From Phoronis australis (taxonomy: Eukaryota > Phoronida > Phoronidae), in NCBI GenBank assembly GCA_002633005.1, contig NMRA01000681.1, forward strand, positions 62,001-126,000: DNA of 64,000 nucleotides, in the 5' to 3' direction. The notes under the pieces were generated by a model, which ran no database searches, had not been told where the DNA came from, and saw only the letters and a list, made by a program, of their open reading frames with translations. The stretch's first letter is position 1. Each line of letters opens with the position of its first letter. Positions 12,001-25,300 of this stretch are shown here, one piece after another. The translations under genes were made by a program, and so were the position numbers.

Positions 12001-14809
12001 CATGGCAGTTATACCTGAATTTAGTGCTGTGGTGCGATCCTCCATTACTCACCTTCTGTGGTGGTACACTGAATGCCCTGGTGCGAGTGTCTACCCTGAC
12101 ACACCTGTCTATGCAGGGAATTATGAATACAATACCTGTAATTGACACATAAATGTAAGAGTCATGGTTCATTATGGCCAAGTGTTGAAGCTCTGTTATC
12201 TACAGTACTGCATTTACAAACAAAGTCATTAATAAAATCTATCATTTCAGTTGTACATAATCTGAATCGAATACTATTTCTGGCATAAAGCTGGCCCTCT
12301 GAGAAGAGGCACAAAATGGTGGTAATTCACTTACCACATGAAAACAGAAACCTGTGACTAGCAATTTATTTTCCAATCAAGTTACGAAAAAATTGAAAAT
12401 TAAGCATTTTGTTATTTAGTCAGATTGCACATGCTTTCAGCGGCCAAAACTTAACAAATTTCAGACAATCTTCCATGCCAAAAACAACGATCCATTCAGA
12501 ACATTGTACAAAATGAATGACGGGAGTCAGAATGCTTTGGCAAAAATCGGGAAGGCCCGTTCATACCTTGGAGAGGTAATGTGTGCTGATCGCCTACTTT
12601 TGCCCACGCCTCCACTGGATATTAGGCCTAAGGGGAACTTAGTTGGTACAGAGCGGGTAAGACACTGCTAATTTCCTTTCCACTAAAATACACCCGTCTG
12701 CCTCTAGGCATTCGAGGTTGTTTTTGCCAACATTTGTTGAGTTCACTGCTTCTCCAATTCAGGTACATCATTGTTTTTTTCCAGCTGTTGCCAACTATGC
12801 ATCATTTGCATGGGCCAAAACTGCAACCCCGTATGCAGGTTTTTATTTTGGCAATCTCAATTCCCGTTTCATGACCTGGGAATTCAGCCAGGTCGCATTT
12901 GGTAAGTTGACATTACTATGCCAAGCATCGAGCCCTGAAATTGTTACACTATTCACGAGCCTGAGATGTGCAAACATAATCCCAGTCTTACTGCAACATA
13001 CCTGGACCCAAAGCTGGCTTCTTTAGTCTGCCTAATCGGAAGACGACCAGTCTGTCATATGGCTTAATCACCTGCAAACCGAAAGGATAATACAATAGTA
13101 TCTGACTGCTTGTCATCAAGACAGTACTCCTCTGACATATTCCAATTAGTTGTGGTCAAAGACTATAACAAAGTCCTCAATTTAGGATACATCAAAACAG
13201 AAGAGTGAAATTTGATTTTCTTATAAATTCTTTAACAAAAATGAAAGGACTATTTTTTATATAAAAGAATGTTAAGCATCATTGCTGCTTGTAATAGCGG
13301 ATAATAAAAGCTCTTAATTACTGTCATAAAATGTCAAAAAACAAATAATTTCCTATTAAAATCATGTAAAATAACCTGCATAATGTCACGATTTAATGTC
13401 ATATTCCTCAGATAATCATCATGAAAAACGACTCTCACTCATTTATCAGCATATGTAACTTCCCGTTCATATTTAAAGACCAAACCAATTCATCTTCAAT
13501 CCATTTGCCTTATTGTAAATCAGTACTGGGGGTAAAATCAGTCATTATCAGTTGAACAGTCTTACTCTGAAACTCTCCACTTAGCTTGGTCAGCTTATAA
13601 GAGTGGTTATGATCACAAACAAATTGGAACCTGCTTGAAGGAATGTCCTACTAAGTCGAAACCAAGGATATGACATAAAGCGGGTTACACAGCTAAGAGG
13701 GCTCCATTGTAGTAATTGCAATGCATGTTTTTCCCAAATAATAATTCACGAAATTTCTCCTCTCAACTGTTTCACATACATGTATATGCACTTAATTCCT
13801 GACATAGGCGCAGCCCCTCACATATAGGCGCATGAGCCTAAATATGTGCACATATTGTGAAAAGAGGAGGGAAAATGCTGCTTCACTGTTCAGCATCGAC
13901 TTCTCTATCATTATAATCAATGCTCCATTCATCCTGAAAAAGTAACCTTTGAACCACAAAAATAATAGTTACCTTTACACAGAACCATATTGAAACTGGA
14001 AATGTCAGCAGCACCCCGATATAGCTGACAACAGTCACAACAAGGGAAAGTATAACACTGAATCGGGTCTCTTTTTGTCCTGAAAAAACAAAAAGTATCA
14101 TTAACTTAGCTTTAAAATAAAAAATCAAACAAACATTCATTTCCAAAATACAATATTCTACTGAAGTCTGCAATATTTATTATCATAAGATTTGGACAAA
14201 TTATGAAGCTTTAGCCACCACACATTTCTGAGTCAAAAACACTCATATTCACTATTGAAAAGTCTAGACCATTTGAGTTGATATATTTATATTATTCTTA
14301 ATAAATATAACATTTTAGAAAAAACATTTTAGGAAAAACTGGAGGTATGCACAAATTGTAACAAAGTGGTCAGCTTTTTCACTTTTTGTACATTATAGCT
14401 TTCTGACTCTCCAACTATGGTACACTGGGATTGTGTGAGGGATGAATGGTTGACCTACATCTGTGTACCATTGTTTTATTGGAATCCGTGGAATCGAATA
14501 AAATATCGAAAAAAGACTTGACACAGAAATATCATTAACTGGATTCAAACACTTATAGCTAGGGTTGGCTGATGAAAGTTGAGCAACCTATAGATATGGT
14601 ACAATCCACTATGTAAGCGCCTCATTATTGTACTTGCCATTTTCCACCACCGAACTTCTGCTGGCTGAGTACACAAATGGAGACTTGAAGTCAAAAGTTT
14701 GTTTGCCTCCATAATCAATACCAGACCCAAAGTCAAATGGTGAACTGAAGTCAATTTTGCAGCCAACGTCCTCCAAAGGAATTGAACTGTACTTCACTTG
14801 TGATCCCAT
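6050..14809 (-). CDS. STOML1: Stomatin-like protein 1 (SPFH domain plus SCP2 domain), complete
   Basis: Nine exons on the minus strand: 14809-14638, 14079-13973, 13071-13002, 12135-12053, 11377-11174, 9445-9390, 9032-8800, 6855-6688 and 6249-6050 (stop TGA). They total 1293 nt and 430 aa, close to the human protein's ~400. Phases join at every junction. The N-terminus has KYSSIPLEDV, matching the YxxPhi endosomal sorting region of STOML1. A hairpin membrane segment follows (about residues 64-92, ending VSIWFCVK). Then comes the SPFH domain (about 93-235: VVFRLGRL, VDTRTRAFSVPP, DPTLSVIS, LNQATRVAAQT). A linker leads to a C-terminal SCP2 sterol-carrier domain (about 320-430: VYQFEISGEGGG, AYISGLLCVSGDLSAAM). 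STOML1 sits on late endosomes, oligomerises with stomatin and is implicated in cholesterol transfer and ion channel control. The junction after exon 1 appears to use a GC donor. The introns contain only repeats. Confidence 0.95.
6930..7082. repeat. Minisatellite, ~28 bp unit, in a STOML1 intron
   Basis: About five imperfect copies of a unit like GACCTGTAATATTGGACACAA lie head to tail. Some copies are shortened (CACCTGTGGACACAAGA). They are in the intron between exons 7 and 8 of the STOML1-like gene. Confidence 0.8.
7326..7401. repeat. Minisatellite, 29 bp unit, three copies
   Basis: Three near-identical copies of AAAAGCTGAGGTTGGCACAA followed by GACAT lie in the same intron as the previous minisatellite. 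Confidence 0.85.
9620..9710. repeat. Dispersed repeat family, copy 1
   Basis: Shares the phrase CAACTTTTGATT(C/T)AG(G/A)CCA, then a T-A rich stretch and G(G/T)TCTCAAA or similar, with copies at 19369-19460 and 63695-63790. It is an old interspersed repeat in an intron. Confidence 0.5.
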
Positions 14810-17800
14810 AATTTGTTCTACAAAACAGCAAAAGGCAATATTACATTTACAAGTGTCATTTTAGTTGCACGCGACTAGCTGGTTTTGAAGTCCTGGGCAA
14901 GTCAATGTTTTGAAGTCCTACCAACAGCATGTCGAGCATATTTTGCTCTAACCATAGAAATTTAAAAAAAAACTACAGCACAGACGAAAACGAGTCAAAA
15001 TATGGTCAAGTGTCAAAATGCATTTCATGGTCTACTTCTCTGAGGCTCTTACACTGTGAGTGTTGTTATACTCCTTAATTGGTAACTCCTTTTCCCCTGT
15101 CGAGTAAGGCTCGTGATATGAGATTATTGCCAGTAAAAGAGAAGTGAAGGTTTCAGTTGAAAAATTTACTATGAACATCAGCAAAAATGAGGATTACTGA
15201 AAATACGAAGCAGTTTGGCGCTACGCCGTAGCAGTACAGAAATGGCAAAAATACGTAGTAAATACATAATCCTGTATTGGTCGACATGTGTGGACCAATA
15301 GTTGATTCCTCGAGTTTTGACAAGATTGCAGCCCTTCCAAATGTGGCTTATTCAAGCCTTGAATCAAGGACTTGAATAACAATTCATGTAGTTTCAGTGC
15401 AGACATAACTACTACTGACGTTTTGTGTTATTTCTACTAAAAGCACAACCGATTACTAGCTTGCCACATCGACTTTAAATAAACATTTTACTTAGGGCTA
15501 CTTACCTACCAGACAAAACTGATTGTCATTTACAACACCACTAACGCCGGTACTGGTGAACAGCCTGTACACTCGATAGAAATGTGCGAAACCTAGGAAC
15601 ACCTAGAACTTGGAAGACCGGCACGCCATAAGAAGAATACCGTAATTTCAGTATTATCATCTCATTTTACATTGGCTTGGTTAAGAATTCATTGCTCGGT
15701 GATAAGTTCTAGCATGATTGCGAAACTGTTTACTTGGTGATTTACTTCCCCTGAAGAACAGTTGTAGCTGCCGCCTCCTAGCGTATACTTCAAGAACTGC
15801 CTGTTGCTGTTACTCGGTAGGCTGTCGGCGTAAATTAAAATATAACTCTTGATATCACCGTGAGATTTCACCGAAATGGTAAGATAGTTGATGTTTATTT
15901 TTACGTGATATTTGTTTACTTTTATTATCATGGTACGCACGTGCTCTCAGTAATGCAATGCACGACGGCCAGTCAAAAGTCCGTTTGCCGATTGGCATCA
16001 GATTGGGATTGGGTTCACCGTTCACTTATGTCTTAGGCCTACTAATACTTCTTCATCGGACCATAAGTTTTCTCGTCTTCATTCGTGATGTCTTAGCGGT
16101 TATTTGTCAAAGTGGGAACTATTATCAGTGTTCTGTCAGGACACGGGTACAATCACAGGTCGTTCGAGTCCTTAGGCTTACTTCGGCTTCGTTCGTGTCA
16201 TCGCCTAGGCCTAGAGCACACAGGACTACCATAAGTGAGGCCTTAACCATCGAATGATTGTAGCCCAGTCACCGACACACTAGGCCAAAACAGCCGTTGT
16301 CAAAATCTCGGCAACAATGTGTTAGACTGAGACAAAATGAGTACCTTTTCATTATTGACACTTCTATGTAGTTGTTGACATTAATTGTTGTGTTGCACTT
16401 TGCTTGGGTTTGTGATGTCAACATTTTCTATTGATCTTATCAGGGGGTAAACTGATACTAAGTATAATTCAACTCACAAGATTAAATGATGTTCACAAAA
16501 TAGTTATTAAAACACATTTGGCATCAGCAGATAAGTGTTTTAAGCATCTATTGCTAAATTGAATCCAGCAATCGACATGTAAATCTTCAAATACAATTTG
16601 CCATAGTGTCGGTAGATATTGCTAATACATGGATTGTCAGCTGGAAGTTTATTTTGACAAATTTCGAACATTAATAATAAGTAGTTTTTGGCTGTGTGTG
16701 AAAAAAAATCAGTTTTGACTGTTATTTCATACAAAAGAAGAAAGCAATTTAGTGTGTGTGTCAGGGATGTTGTCTGCAGAAAGCTAAACTTGACTATAAG
16801 TCAGCTAAATAAAAAATAATTTCATGCTTTGATTTTAAATTCTGATTACCGCTAATAATTTATAAGCCTACTCATTGAAGGAACACTTCCAATCAACTCA
16901 TTTGGTGATAGTCTGAGCTTGGGTCAATGACATTTCAATGAATCAACTCATACATAATACAGGTTGTGTCACCTGTGTAACCTGTTATGTAATATAATGT
17001 TTGAATGACATAATCTTGTTTGATGGCTTACTCTTGAACACTTAACCTGTTGACCTGTAGGTCTCTTTAGGCATGCTCATTTTGTGGTTTCTCTAAACTT
17101 AATCCTGTTCTACATGAACAAATGTGAACATATGAAGTTAGCTCAGCTAGTGCTCAGTCAGCCACCTGTTAAATGTGTACCAGAGTCATCTGGTTGAGGT
17201 CCATAAATTCTATTATTATAGTAAAGATCTCACATGACCCATACAAAGTGTATCCAACTAAAATGCATTGGTTGCTTTTGGCTTAGTTATTTAGATTGAG
17301 AGGATGTTTATTAGCTAGAGTCCTTTCATTGTATTTTTAGTTATGTAACATTTTAGAATAGGATGCTCTCTTAAACATATTGCTTAGACTTAAACTAATT
17401 TTAGATGGTAGGTTATGAGTTCTTAGCTCACCTGGATGTATTCCTTATTGCTAAAACAGTTCTGCATTATGCGACTGCTTTGCAAAGGACTCAGTTTTGC
17501 TTCTAGTTGAAAGCTGGGTCTCTCTCCCATATAGAAGGGGTAGTGTATTACCAACTGAGAGGACTGAATGTTGCCTTGGCGTTAACTCAATAAGGGTTTT
17601 CATTTTTTGTTAAATGTCCCCTCCTGGAGCCCCCAACTATTATTTGAAAGAGGTGATATTATTAAAGTTGTGTCTTACTGACTTCACTGTTTATATAAGT
17701 TTCACAGTTGTGTGACATTCTTCTGACCAAGCCATGGCACTTTGCTGTTGCAGCTCCAAGTTTACAAAAACACAGTTCTTGAAATAGCATTGACCTTGTT

Positions 17801-19299
17801 TCAAAACAGCTTAAAATGCTTATCATGTTGAAATGTGAGCCTTTTGGGGGAATGAGTAAACTGTATCAGCATGTGGATTGTAGAGTATGAAGCAAACCAG
17901 TACTCTTATCCATTGTCTACAGGTGGTGTTCTTTACTGTCTAACTGTTTCAATGCCAACAAACTTGCAGGTTTTTGTTTCCAATTAATATGTTTTTCTCC
18001 TGTGTTAAATGGGAAATGTTACGGACAAATTTTAATAAAATTTACAGTGGGTTGGGATGGGTCCAAGATCGTGTTGAGGTCACAGGACCAGCATTATGAG
18101 GCACTTTCGATCACCAGTCATCAGGTGGCGTGACAAGAGTTGGCTGGGGTCACCTAGAACTGCCTAACACCATGCTGTGGAAATCGATGAAATTCCGTGG
18201 CTAATTTTCTAATTGGCTTTACAGAAAGAAATTAGTCGATGATAAAAGTGTAAAAAATGACATTTCTTATTGTCTTTTTTGAGCTAAATTGCAGCAAAAT
18301 TGCCACTGTGATCTATTCCTGGAACTAAGTACATTTACTTGTTGGTTGAAGGAATGCGGAATTCTAAAACAAGCAACTAAATGTCTCCCGTAATCAATGA
18401 CGTCTGTATTGTAGTTAGGAAATTTATCAGAATGAAGCATAATTTTGTTTGGCTAAGCAATAGCCATTGATTGCATGTCAAGTGGTCTGAGAATGGGAAG
18501 TTGAATATTGATTTCACATTGTTCTATTACCATACCAAGTTGGAATGAGTTAGAGATTCGATTACAATTTTTTTACAAGCTGAATGTCAAAATATTAAAT
18601 TCTATCTTTTGAAGATCAACAGTTGGTTTTGGATCAAATTTTGATGAAATACACGATGCTCTGATGAAGTGCAACTGTAGACTTGCTTGGCAGAAAACAG
18701 CAAAGCCAGTTGCATGCATGTAAAAGCCTGCAGGTAACAGGATCATGAACTATGACATAGGTCAGCACCACCTCTCTAACATTTAATATAAACCTACTGG
18801 GGGGGGTGTACAAGTAATGAATCCTTGGTGCAATACCTGGTGCATTCCCCCTGTATTAAGCAGTAAGTGGTAAAGCTTGTATTCTGCACACAAGTCATGA
18901 TGATTTCATGACCCAAGACTTGACAGCTACTTTTGGAAATAGTAGAACATGAAGACTACTTGCAATAGTTTAACATTTGTCTTGTAAACTGATTACTATC
19001 GTATTAAAAGGCAAGTTGGACTGGAAATATTTTTTAATCTAAAAAACAAACCAGACCAAGTTCTAAGCAACAGGTCAATCCCATCAGCGCCAATGTAATC
19101 TTGGTGTCCTGTTAACACCATGCTGGATGTTTGTTCATATATATGCATGTCTGTTGTCCCCAAGGGATGTTTGTGCCCTGTATCAAGGATACCTTTAAAT
19201 TGCTGTCTGTGTAATCATGGGTCTGCTTCCTGCATCCGGTTTTTTGAAAATCCTTTAACTGTTGGGAGTCAAGTGAGTGTGAAGCCTACACTGTGCAAC
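14810..19299. other. Intergenic region between divergent STOML1-like and USP genes
   Basis: The STOML1-like gene starts leftward at 14809 and the first candidate USP exon starts rightward at 19300, so this stretch should hold both promoters. I see no TATA box I would trust. The stretch at about 15540-16260 is somewhat richer in CG dinucleotides and is a plausible promoter area. A 99-codon open frame at 15958-16257 has no recognisable family. The rest is AT-rich and featureless to the eye. Confidence 0.4.
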
Positions 19300-19359
19300 A
19301 TGTCGATTGTTGACAGGTCTTTGCCTATACCAAGGGAGCGCAACACTCAAAGGCCTAAG
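19300..19359 (+). other. USP alternative first coding exon A
   Basis: Twenty codons starting MSIVDRSLPIPRERNT and ending in Lys just before a GTAATT donor, phase 0. This fits the phase-0 start of exon 2 at 42085. The frame is open upstream as far as 19120, so a longer start is formally possible. Similarity of the ATG-to-donor segment to exon B argues for the start at 19300. Confidence 0.65.
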
Positions 19360-22300
19360 GTAATTTCACTTAAGGTGGCAACCTGTCTTCTATCATGTAA
19401 AACAACTTTTGATTTAGACCAGTTATGGTTATGAAATAGGTCTCAAACTGCTCATTGGTCAGTGTGTTCTCAAGTAATAACAAGAACAGAAGTAACTTCT
19501 CATCTGATAAGAACAAATTGAAACTAATTTTGTGGTGGTAATTGGTGTTAATGAATAGTTTGTTGTTTCGATTTTAAAGATGTTTTAGCCAAGTGAATCA
19601 TTTTGCAACCAACAGAGATTATGCCATACATGCGTGTACCCTGAGGGGGGCTCGAATTCCTGACGTGGACATTTTGCTAACAAAAGAGCCGGCGGACTAA
19701 AAAAAAACAGGAGCGCCACTGTGAATTGCGTGTTTGCGCTTATTTAGTGGACTTTTGTTCCATTTTCACGGACTTTTTTTGTCTCTGAGGGGCGGACATT
19801 TTTTGCCCACTTCGCCAAATGGGGAGGCTCATTCGAGCTTCCCGAGCCCCCCTGGGTGCGCGCATGCCATAGAGAAGCACCGTTATATTAGGCCTAGTCA
19901 GACCACTGGTAGATAGATTTGGTGATTAATCACCACGTTTTGGTGATTCTAATTCCTGGTAATCTTTTTTAACTAAATGCTATTGTTAGTAGACAGTATA
20001 CATATGTGCTGAAAATAGTTGAAATGTGAATGTTCACACTCCAGAATTATCTGTTTTCTTGCTAGGACAGGAAGGCTTATTTTACTGTCTTCAACACAGT
20101 ACTGTTATTGTCTGACAGTTGTTTGAAATGAATAAGCTAATTTGCTTATTGTCCTTGTCTTGATAAGCAATATTCTGTGCACTTGATACTAAAACACGAG
20201 AGAAGACCCCCTGGATTTCATAGTTGACAACACTTGACAACATCAGACAGTGAGTCATCCCTTGTAGTATGGGATGCAGGATTATAATGCGGCATGCCCA
20301 CTTCCCAGGCTTTGCCCATTGCTACATGCTGCCCGTCACATATTCACATCTATGAATTAATATTCATCTTACCTGGCTCATTGTTTTTTATCTCTTTTCT
20401 CCTGATACACTTTGCCCAGAATCTGATTTATGTTATGTATGTACTTCCGTAAGTTTGTTTACACTGAGTGAGGTGTACCTATATAAGTTTGGAAACATGC
20501 CTAGTCTTTTTCATATTGAGATTAAGTTACAAGTTGTTCTGAAGCGCACTTTTCAGTTGTCTTTGCACGATTTTAAGTGGTGTGAAATGCCTCCCATTCA
20601 AGACAAATCATTACCTGTTCCTGTTGCTCGGGACACAAAAAGGAAGTTGAAGGTTAGCATTTTAGTCTTTTGTTAGATAAATTTGAAGGATTTTTTGTTT
20701 CGTTCTATTTTTATATTGTTTTGCTCTTGCTCAACCTTGAATCTCGTTGCCCTCTGAGTACTAACTGTGCCATTGATTAATGATCAATTTCTATTCACAA
20801 CCAGAATTCCGCTCTATTTTTTCAATTAAATGTATTTGATAGGCAGGCATTGCCAAGACATGTTGTCTACCCAACTGAACACTGCATCATCACCTAAAAC
20901 CTTAGATAATACTATAATCAAGGAGTTTTCAATATCTATAAGTCCATGGTGTGAAATAAGAATCTTCAAAGCCCTCAGTGTTCATCCTGAGCTTTAGCCA
21001 CCCAACAACCATACTTTTTGTGATTAATGTTTTGTTTGATGATATTTTTTATTGTTAAAACATAAGTGTGGAGAGAGCAAGCCTTTAATTTCTTTGGTTA
21101 CTAGGTAGTGATGCAGACTGATTTATTGAGTAATGATCAGTTTGTTGCCTGATGATAGATTTTCAGTCTTGCATGTATTGTGCCCTGCAAAAATGTGAAA
21201 TCCTGTCTACCAATTCTGGTCTATTCAAGGAAAAGATCCTTCAGTTGTCACTTCGTTTATGAATTTGTGCTAGAATGATTTGCATTTTAAACAGCAATTG
21301 TTGGTCAGAATAATTGAGGGCACAAGATACAGAGTGCCAGCAATAAACTAGGTCACTGACTCAGGTCAAATTTGTCGACCAAGTTGGCTGGAAAAAACGT
21401 TTAGTCTCCCTTGTGACTTGCAAAACTTGTTTACCTGGGGTATTGCCGTATGTGTAAATAGCATTGGTTATATAGATAGTCTCAATCTGACTCAGTGAGA
21501 TCTGATAAATAGTGATAAAGTATGCTGTGATCTGATGAAATATACCTGAAGTACGTAGTTTGATTTACAATATGTTGTTGTTTACAAACCAGGAAAGGTA
21601 CTTAGTGAACGTAGGAATAAATACTGTGACGTTATTTATTACCATAAGAGAACACTTTGCATGTACTCTTGTGCTCATGACGCAAAACATTGATCAAAAA
21701 ATTTCTGTCGCTTCTGTATCACATCTTAGTTCATCAGGCAGCTCTGTTCAAATATGGTTGATGCAAGTGTTATAAATAAATGATAATTTATCAGACAAAA
21801 AGACATCTCTCTGGCAAAAACAGAAAATTACCATAGTAACCGGTGTGCTAGGTTCACAAGATACTGGCCATGGACTGTGTGCTTGAGCTGAAGGAAGTGA
21901 ACCACTTTTTGCTCAGGCTTAATGTAATTTGTGTGTGATTAATGACACGAGGTGTCGGCTTACCTAATAAATGACTGATATCAGTATCAAACTACTGGGA
22001 ATAGTGATATTGAAACTGAATTTTACTTCACAATTTTCCAAAACGATAAGAAATAGCACCAAATACCATTTTCAAGCTTTGACCATCCGACGTCTTTGAA
22101 AATTGAAAATGACTGTTATAGCAATTAGTTTTGTACGAAATTGGCAGAATTTTGTTGAGATTTTACCTTAAAACAATGTTGAGATTTTACTGTAAAAAAC
22201 AATTGTTGAAATTTTACTGTCCAACAGTTGATGAGATTTTACTGTACAACAATTTTTGAGATTTTACTAGTTACCTGATTCAAAAGGTAAGATAAGGTTG

Positions 22301-25300
22301 TTTCTAGCATGATGCTGTTGTTTTTTCAAAAATAATCACTATTCATGTTAAAGTTATTTTTAAACTGTTCTTTTTGTCTTATTTATGTATGACGTCCAAT
22401 TTGGGAATTATGTGAACCATTGAAAGTTATAATGTTGGCTCCAAAAGTAACAGACCTTCATTCAGTAATTCTACAAATATACTTAGGTGCATGGGCTCAT
22501 ACTGTGTATGGGTTAGCCGTTTTTCATAGATAACTGGTTAGTATTTCTATCTCTGTGGATGTCTAAGTTTAGATAGATTGTTATTTTGCTAGGATTACAG
22601 AACTCCGTGCTCTATACTCAAATAAGCTCCAGTATTTTAAAATTACAGGAATCAGATTTGTACTGTGAGGTATGATCTTTCACACTAACTATTAAAATTT
22701 TAGAATTAAAATCAGTTATAAAATGCTTAGTACTTTCCTCAGTAATTATTCCTGATTCAATGAACCATGTTTATGCTAATTAGACAAATTTTGGGAAGAA
22801 TTCCAGACCCACTTTTTGTTACAATAAAAATTCAAATTGTTGCAAATGTTGAAAAATTTACCAAATGTTCGTTAATAGCTACGCCATTGAAGAAACTGTG
22901 CTAAAAGAAATTGAAAATGAATTTTCCTGAACTGTTACTTTTGTTGAGAAAATGGACAATATGAAATTTCACCTGTCCTCCATTGTGTTCCAAAATGAAG
23001 ATTTTACTCCACTAAGGCTGTTATATGCGGTACATGTAGACTGACTAAAGCCAAGTGACATCATTCAAAATACGACCAACCAGAACATCTCATGTAGTGA
23101 AACCTAATTGTTTCTTTCCAAAAGGTGATGTGATTTGACAGAATTTTGTGGATTTGTTCTGACTGATGTAGCCAGATAGTTTTCAACATCAAGGTGTTTA
23201 TAAATAGTCTCAGATACTGCTAGACCAGTAGGCCCTAAAGCAGAATTGGGAATGGTGATGAGATTAACCCTAAGTAAGGTTGACTGCATTGCGTGTGTCT
23301 ATTCATGTGTATTTTATAGAATCATATGTGCTCAGACTTATCATACTCACTACAAGAAGTTTGTGTGCAAAACCATGTGTAATATGTTACAAATCGTTGA
23401 GAAATCATAGCTGTGGGATTGTTACCAAAAATAGTGAGGCTTGGGTTTCTGCTGCGTATCTTGCCTGAGGCTGTGTTATGTGTCAATACAACAAGATAAG
23501 AAAAGATGCGCACTGACTTATTGATGCCTTCATCACTTTGGATGTGTTCACAAGTTGATAAGTTCTAAATAATAAAACTGTGGAAATTAGAATCACTTAT
23601 GGATGTCATCTCATGTTTTCCTTAGAACTACCAGCTTTGATCATTTTTGTGCCTTGGTATGTGCTAGTTTTTTCATGGACCCCAACAAATTGAAGTGGAC
23701 AGTAAAAAATCTTGAGGTTTGAGATTCGGAGCAAACATAGTACATGCGTACATGTGTACTTTGAGACCTATACAGTCATAACTAAGGACAGGTTCAGCGC
23801 TTCCATGTGTTGCTTCAAAATCTGCTCACCAAAGTGTTTTAAAAATAATGTCGTGAACATTTTATACAATTGTGTTATTTTTAGTAAAAAGCATGTCTTA
23901 TCAATTGCAAGACCTACGATTACTATAGCATAAATTGTGGATATTGACAATAATGTTAGAAGCTTTTAAAAACTGGAAAAAAATCAATTTTGTTAATTCC
24001 ATATTTTCATAGTTGTTGAGATTTTACTGTCAGGCCTGGTTTGCCTTGACACACTTGTGTCAAATACTGTAGAAATTATGTATGTTATATCTGAAATTGG
24101 CCAGTTATCAGTAAATAAACTTTGAAGTTTGACTGTACAGTTAAAAAACCTGAACTATTCAAGCTACTCTGATAAGTTGTCTGGTAATCATTACTCTATT
24201 GTTCTTGTGCCTTCCTAATTACCAGGTGTTTGTCCTGGGGATTGTGATGGGGATTGAAGTTAGAGAGATATATATATCTCGAAAATATAATTGTTGTTGG
24301 CATGTATTTTAGTCATGTTGTAATATACAAAGTTAAGGTTAGAAGTGAAAGTAAAATTCAAAGCTGTGAGATTTCTCATTGCCTTGACATGCTGTCAAAT
24401 TACCTCTGCTGTGTTTTGTTGCATCACCTGATAACAAATCTTTCTCATTCAGACTTATTGTAATGATGGGCACTGCATTTATGTTCTTAAAAACAGGTCA
24501 GTGAGCATTTTGCTCGCTTATTTTGCGGGTAACCAACATTGAGCTATGAACTGAGCTACAATTCACTTGAGGACAGCAGCTCAACCCCAGCTTCTTATCT
24601 GGGATCACCCTTATTCGGTTTTTAGTGTGCCGGGGCTGTCCTGGGTACATGAGTGAGACAACTCTTACGCTAACATTTGGAGTTTTGTTTCTCCAAGGTC
24701 TAAGTGAGCCTAAGCCAGACTGTGACTTACCCATCTTAATCGATTCACAAATTAATACTCGCGATGCTGAAGAAAACCTATTTGATAATTTCTCTCATAA
24801 TGTATCAATTTTAAAAATTCAAAAACTGCTGTTATTTACTGTTCATTTTTAAAAATAGCCGCCATGGTTGTTTGGCATACTTATTGTTCGTTTTATGACT
24901 TTGAAACTTGTACGCTAATCTGGCGTGTTGGTTTACGACCGAAATGTCTCATCAAACTCGTTCAGCCTTGCCCATGAATAACAACTAGCTCATTTCAATC
25001 TGTGACGATGCCACCAAGCCTTAGGTGTGCCGCGGAATGCGCTGGTTACAGTGCACGTTGTCTTATCCACTTGTGTACTAGTCCTGTTAGCGTAAGATTT
25101 GCCTAAATGTAATGAAAAGATTTAAATACCATTCATATAATCATTGCTTGCTCATGGAATAAATGTTAGTTGGTCAGTGACTCCCTGATCCTACAAAACC
25201 TACATTTTGAAACAATATGCTTGTTTGTGAAATAGAAATTCATTTTTTGAAAGTATGGGCAATTATAGATTGTAAATTATCATTTTCTAATATATGTGTT

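Noticed and set aside
15958-16257. 99-codon frame starting with ATG on the plus strand
   Set aside because: It sits in the probable promoter area between divergent genes, with low-complexity hydrophobic content and no recognisable domain.
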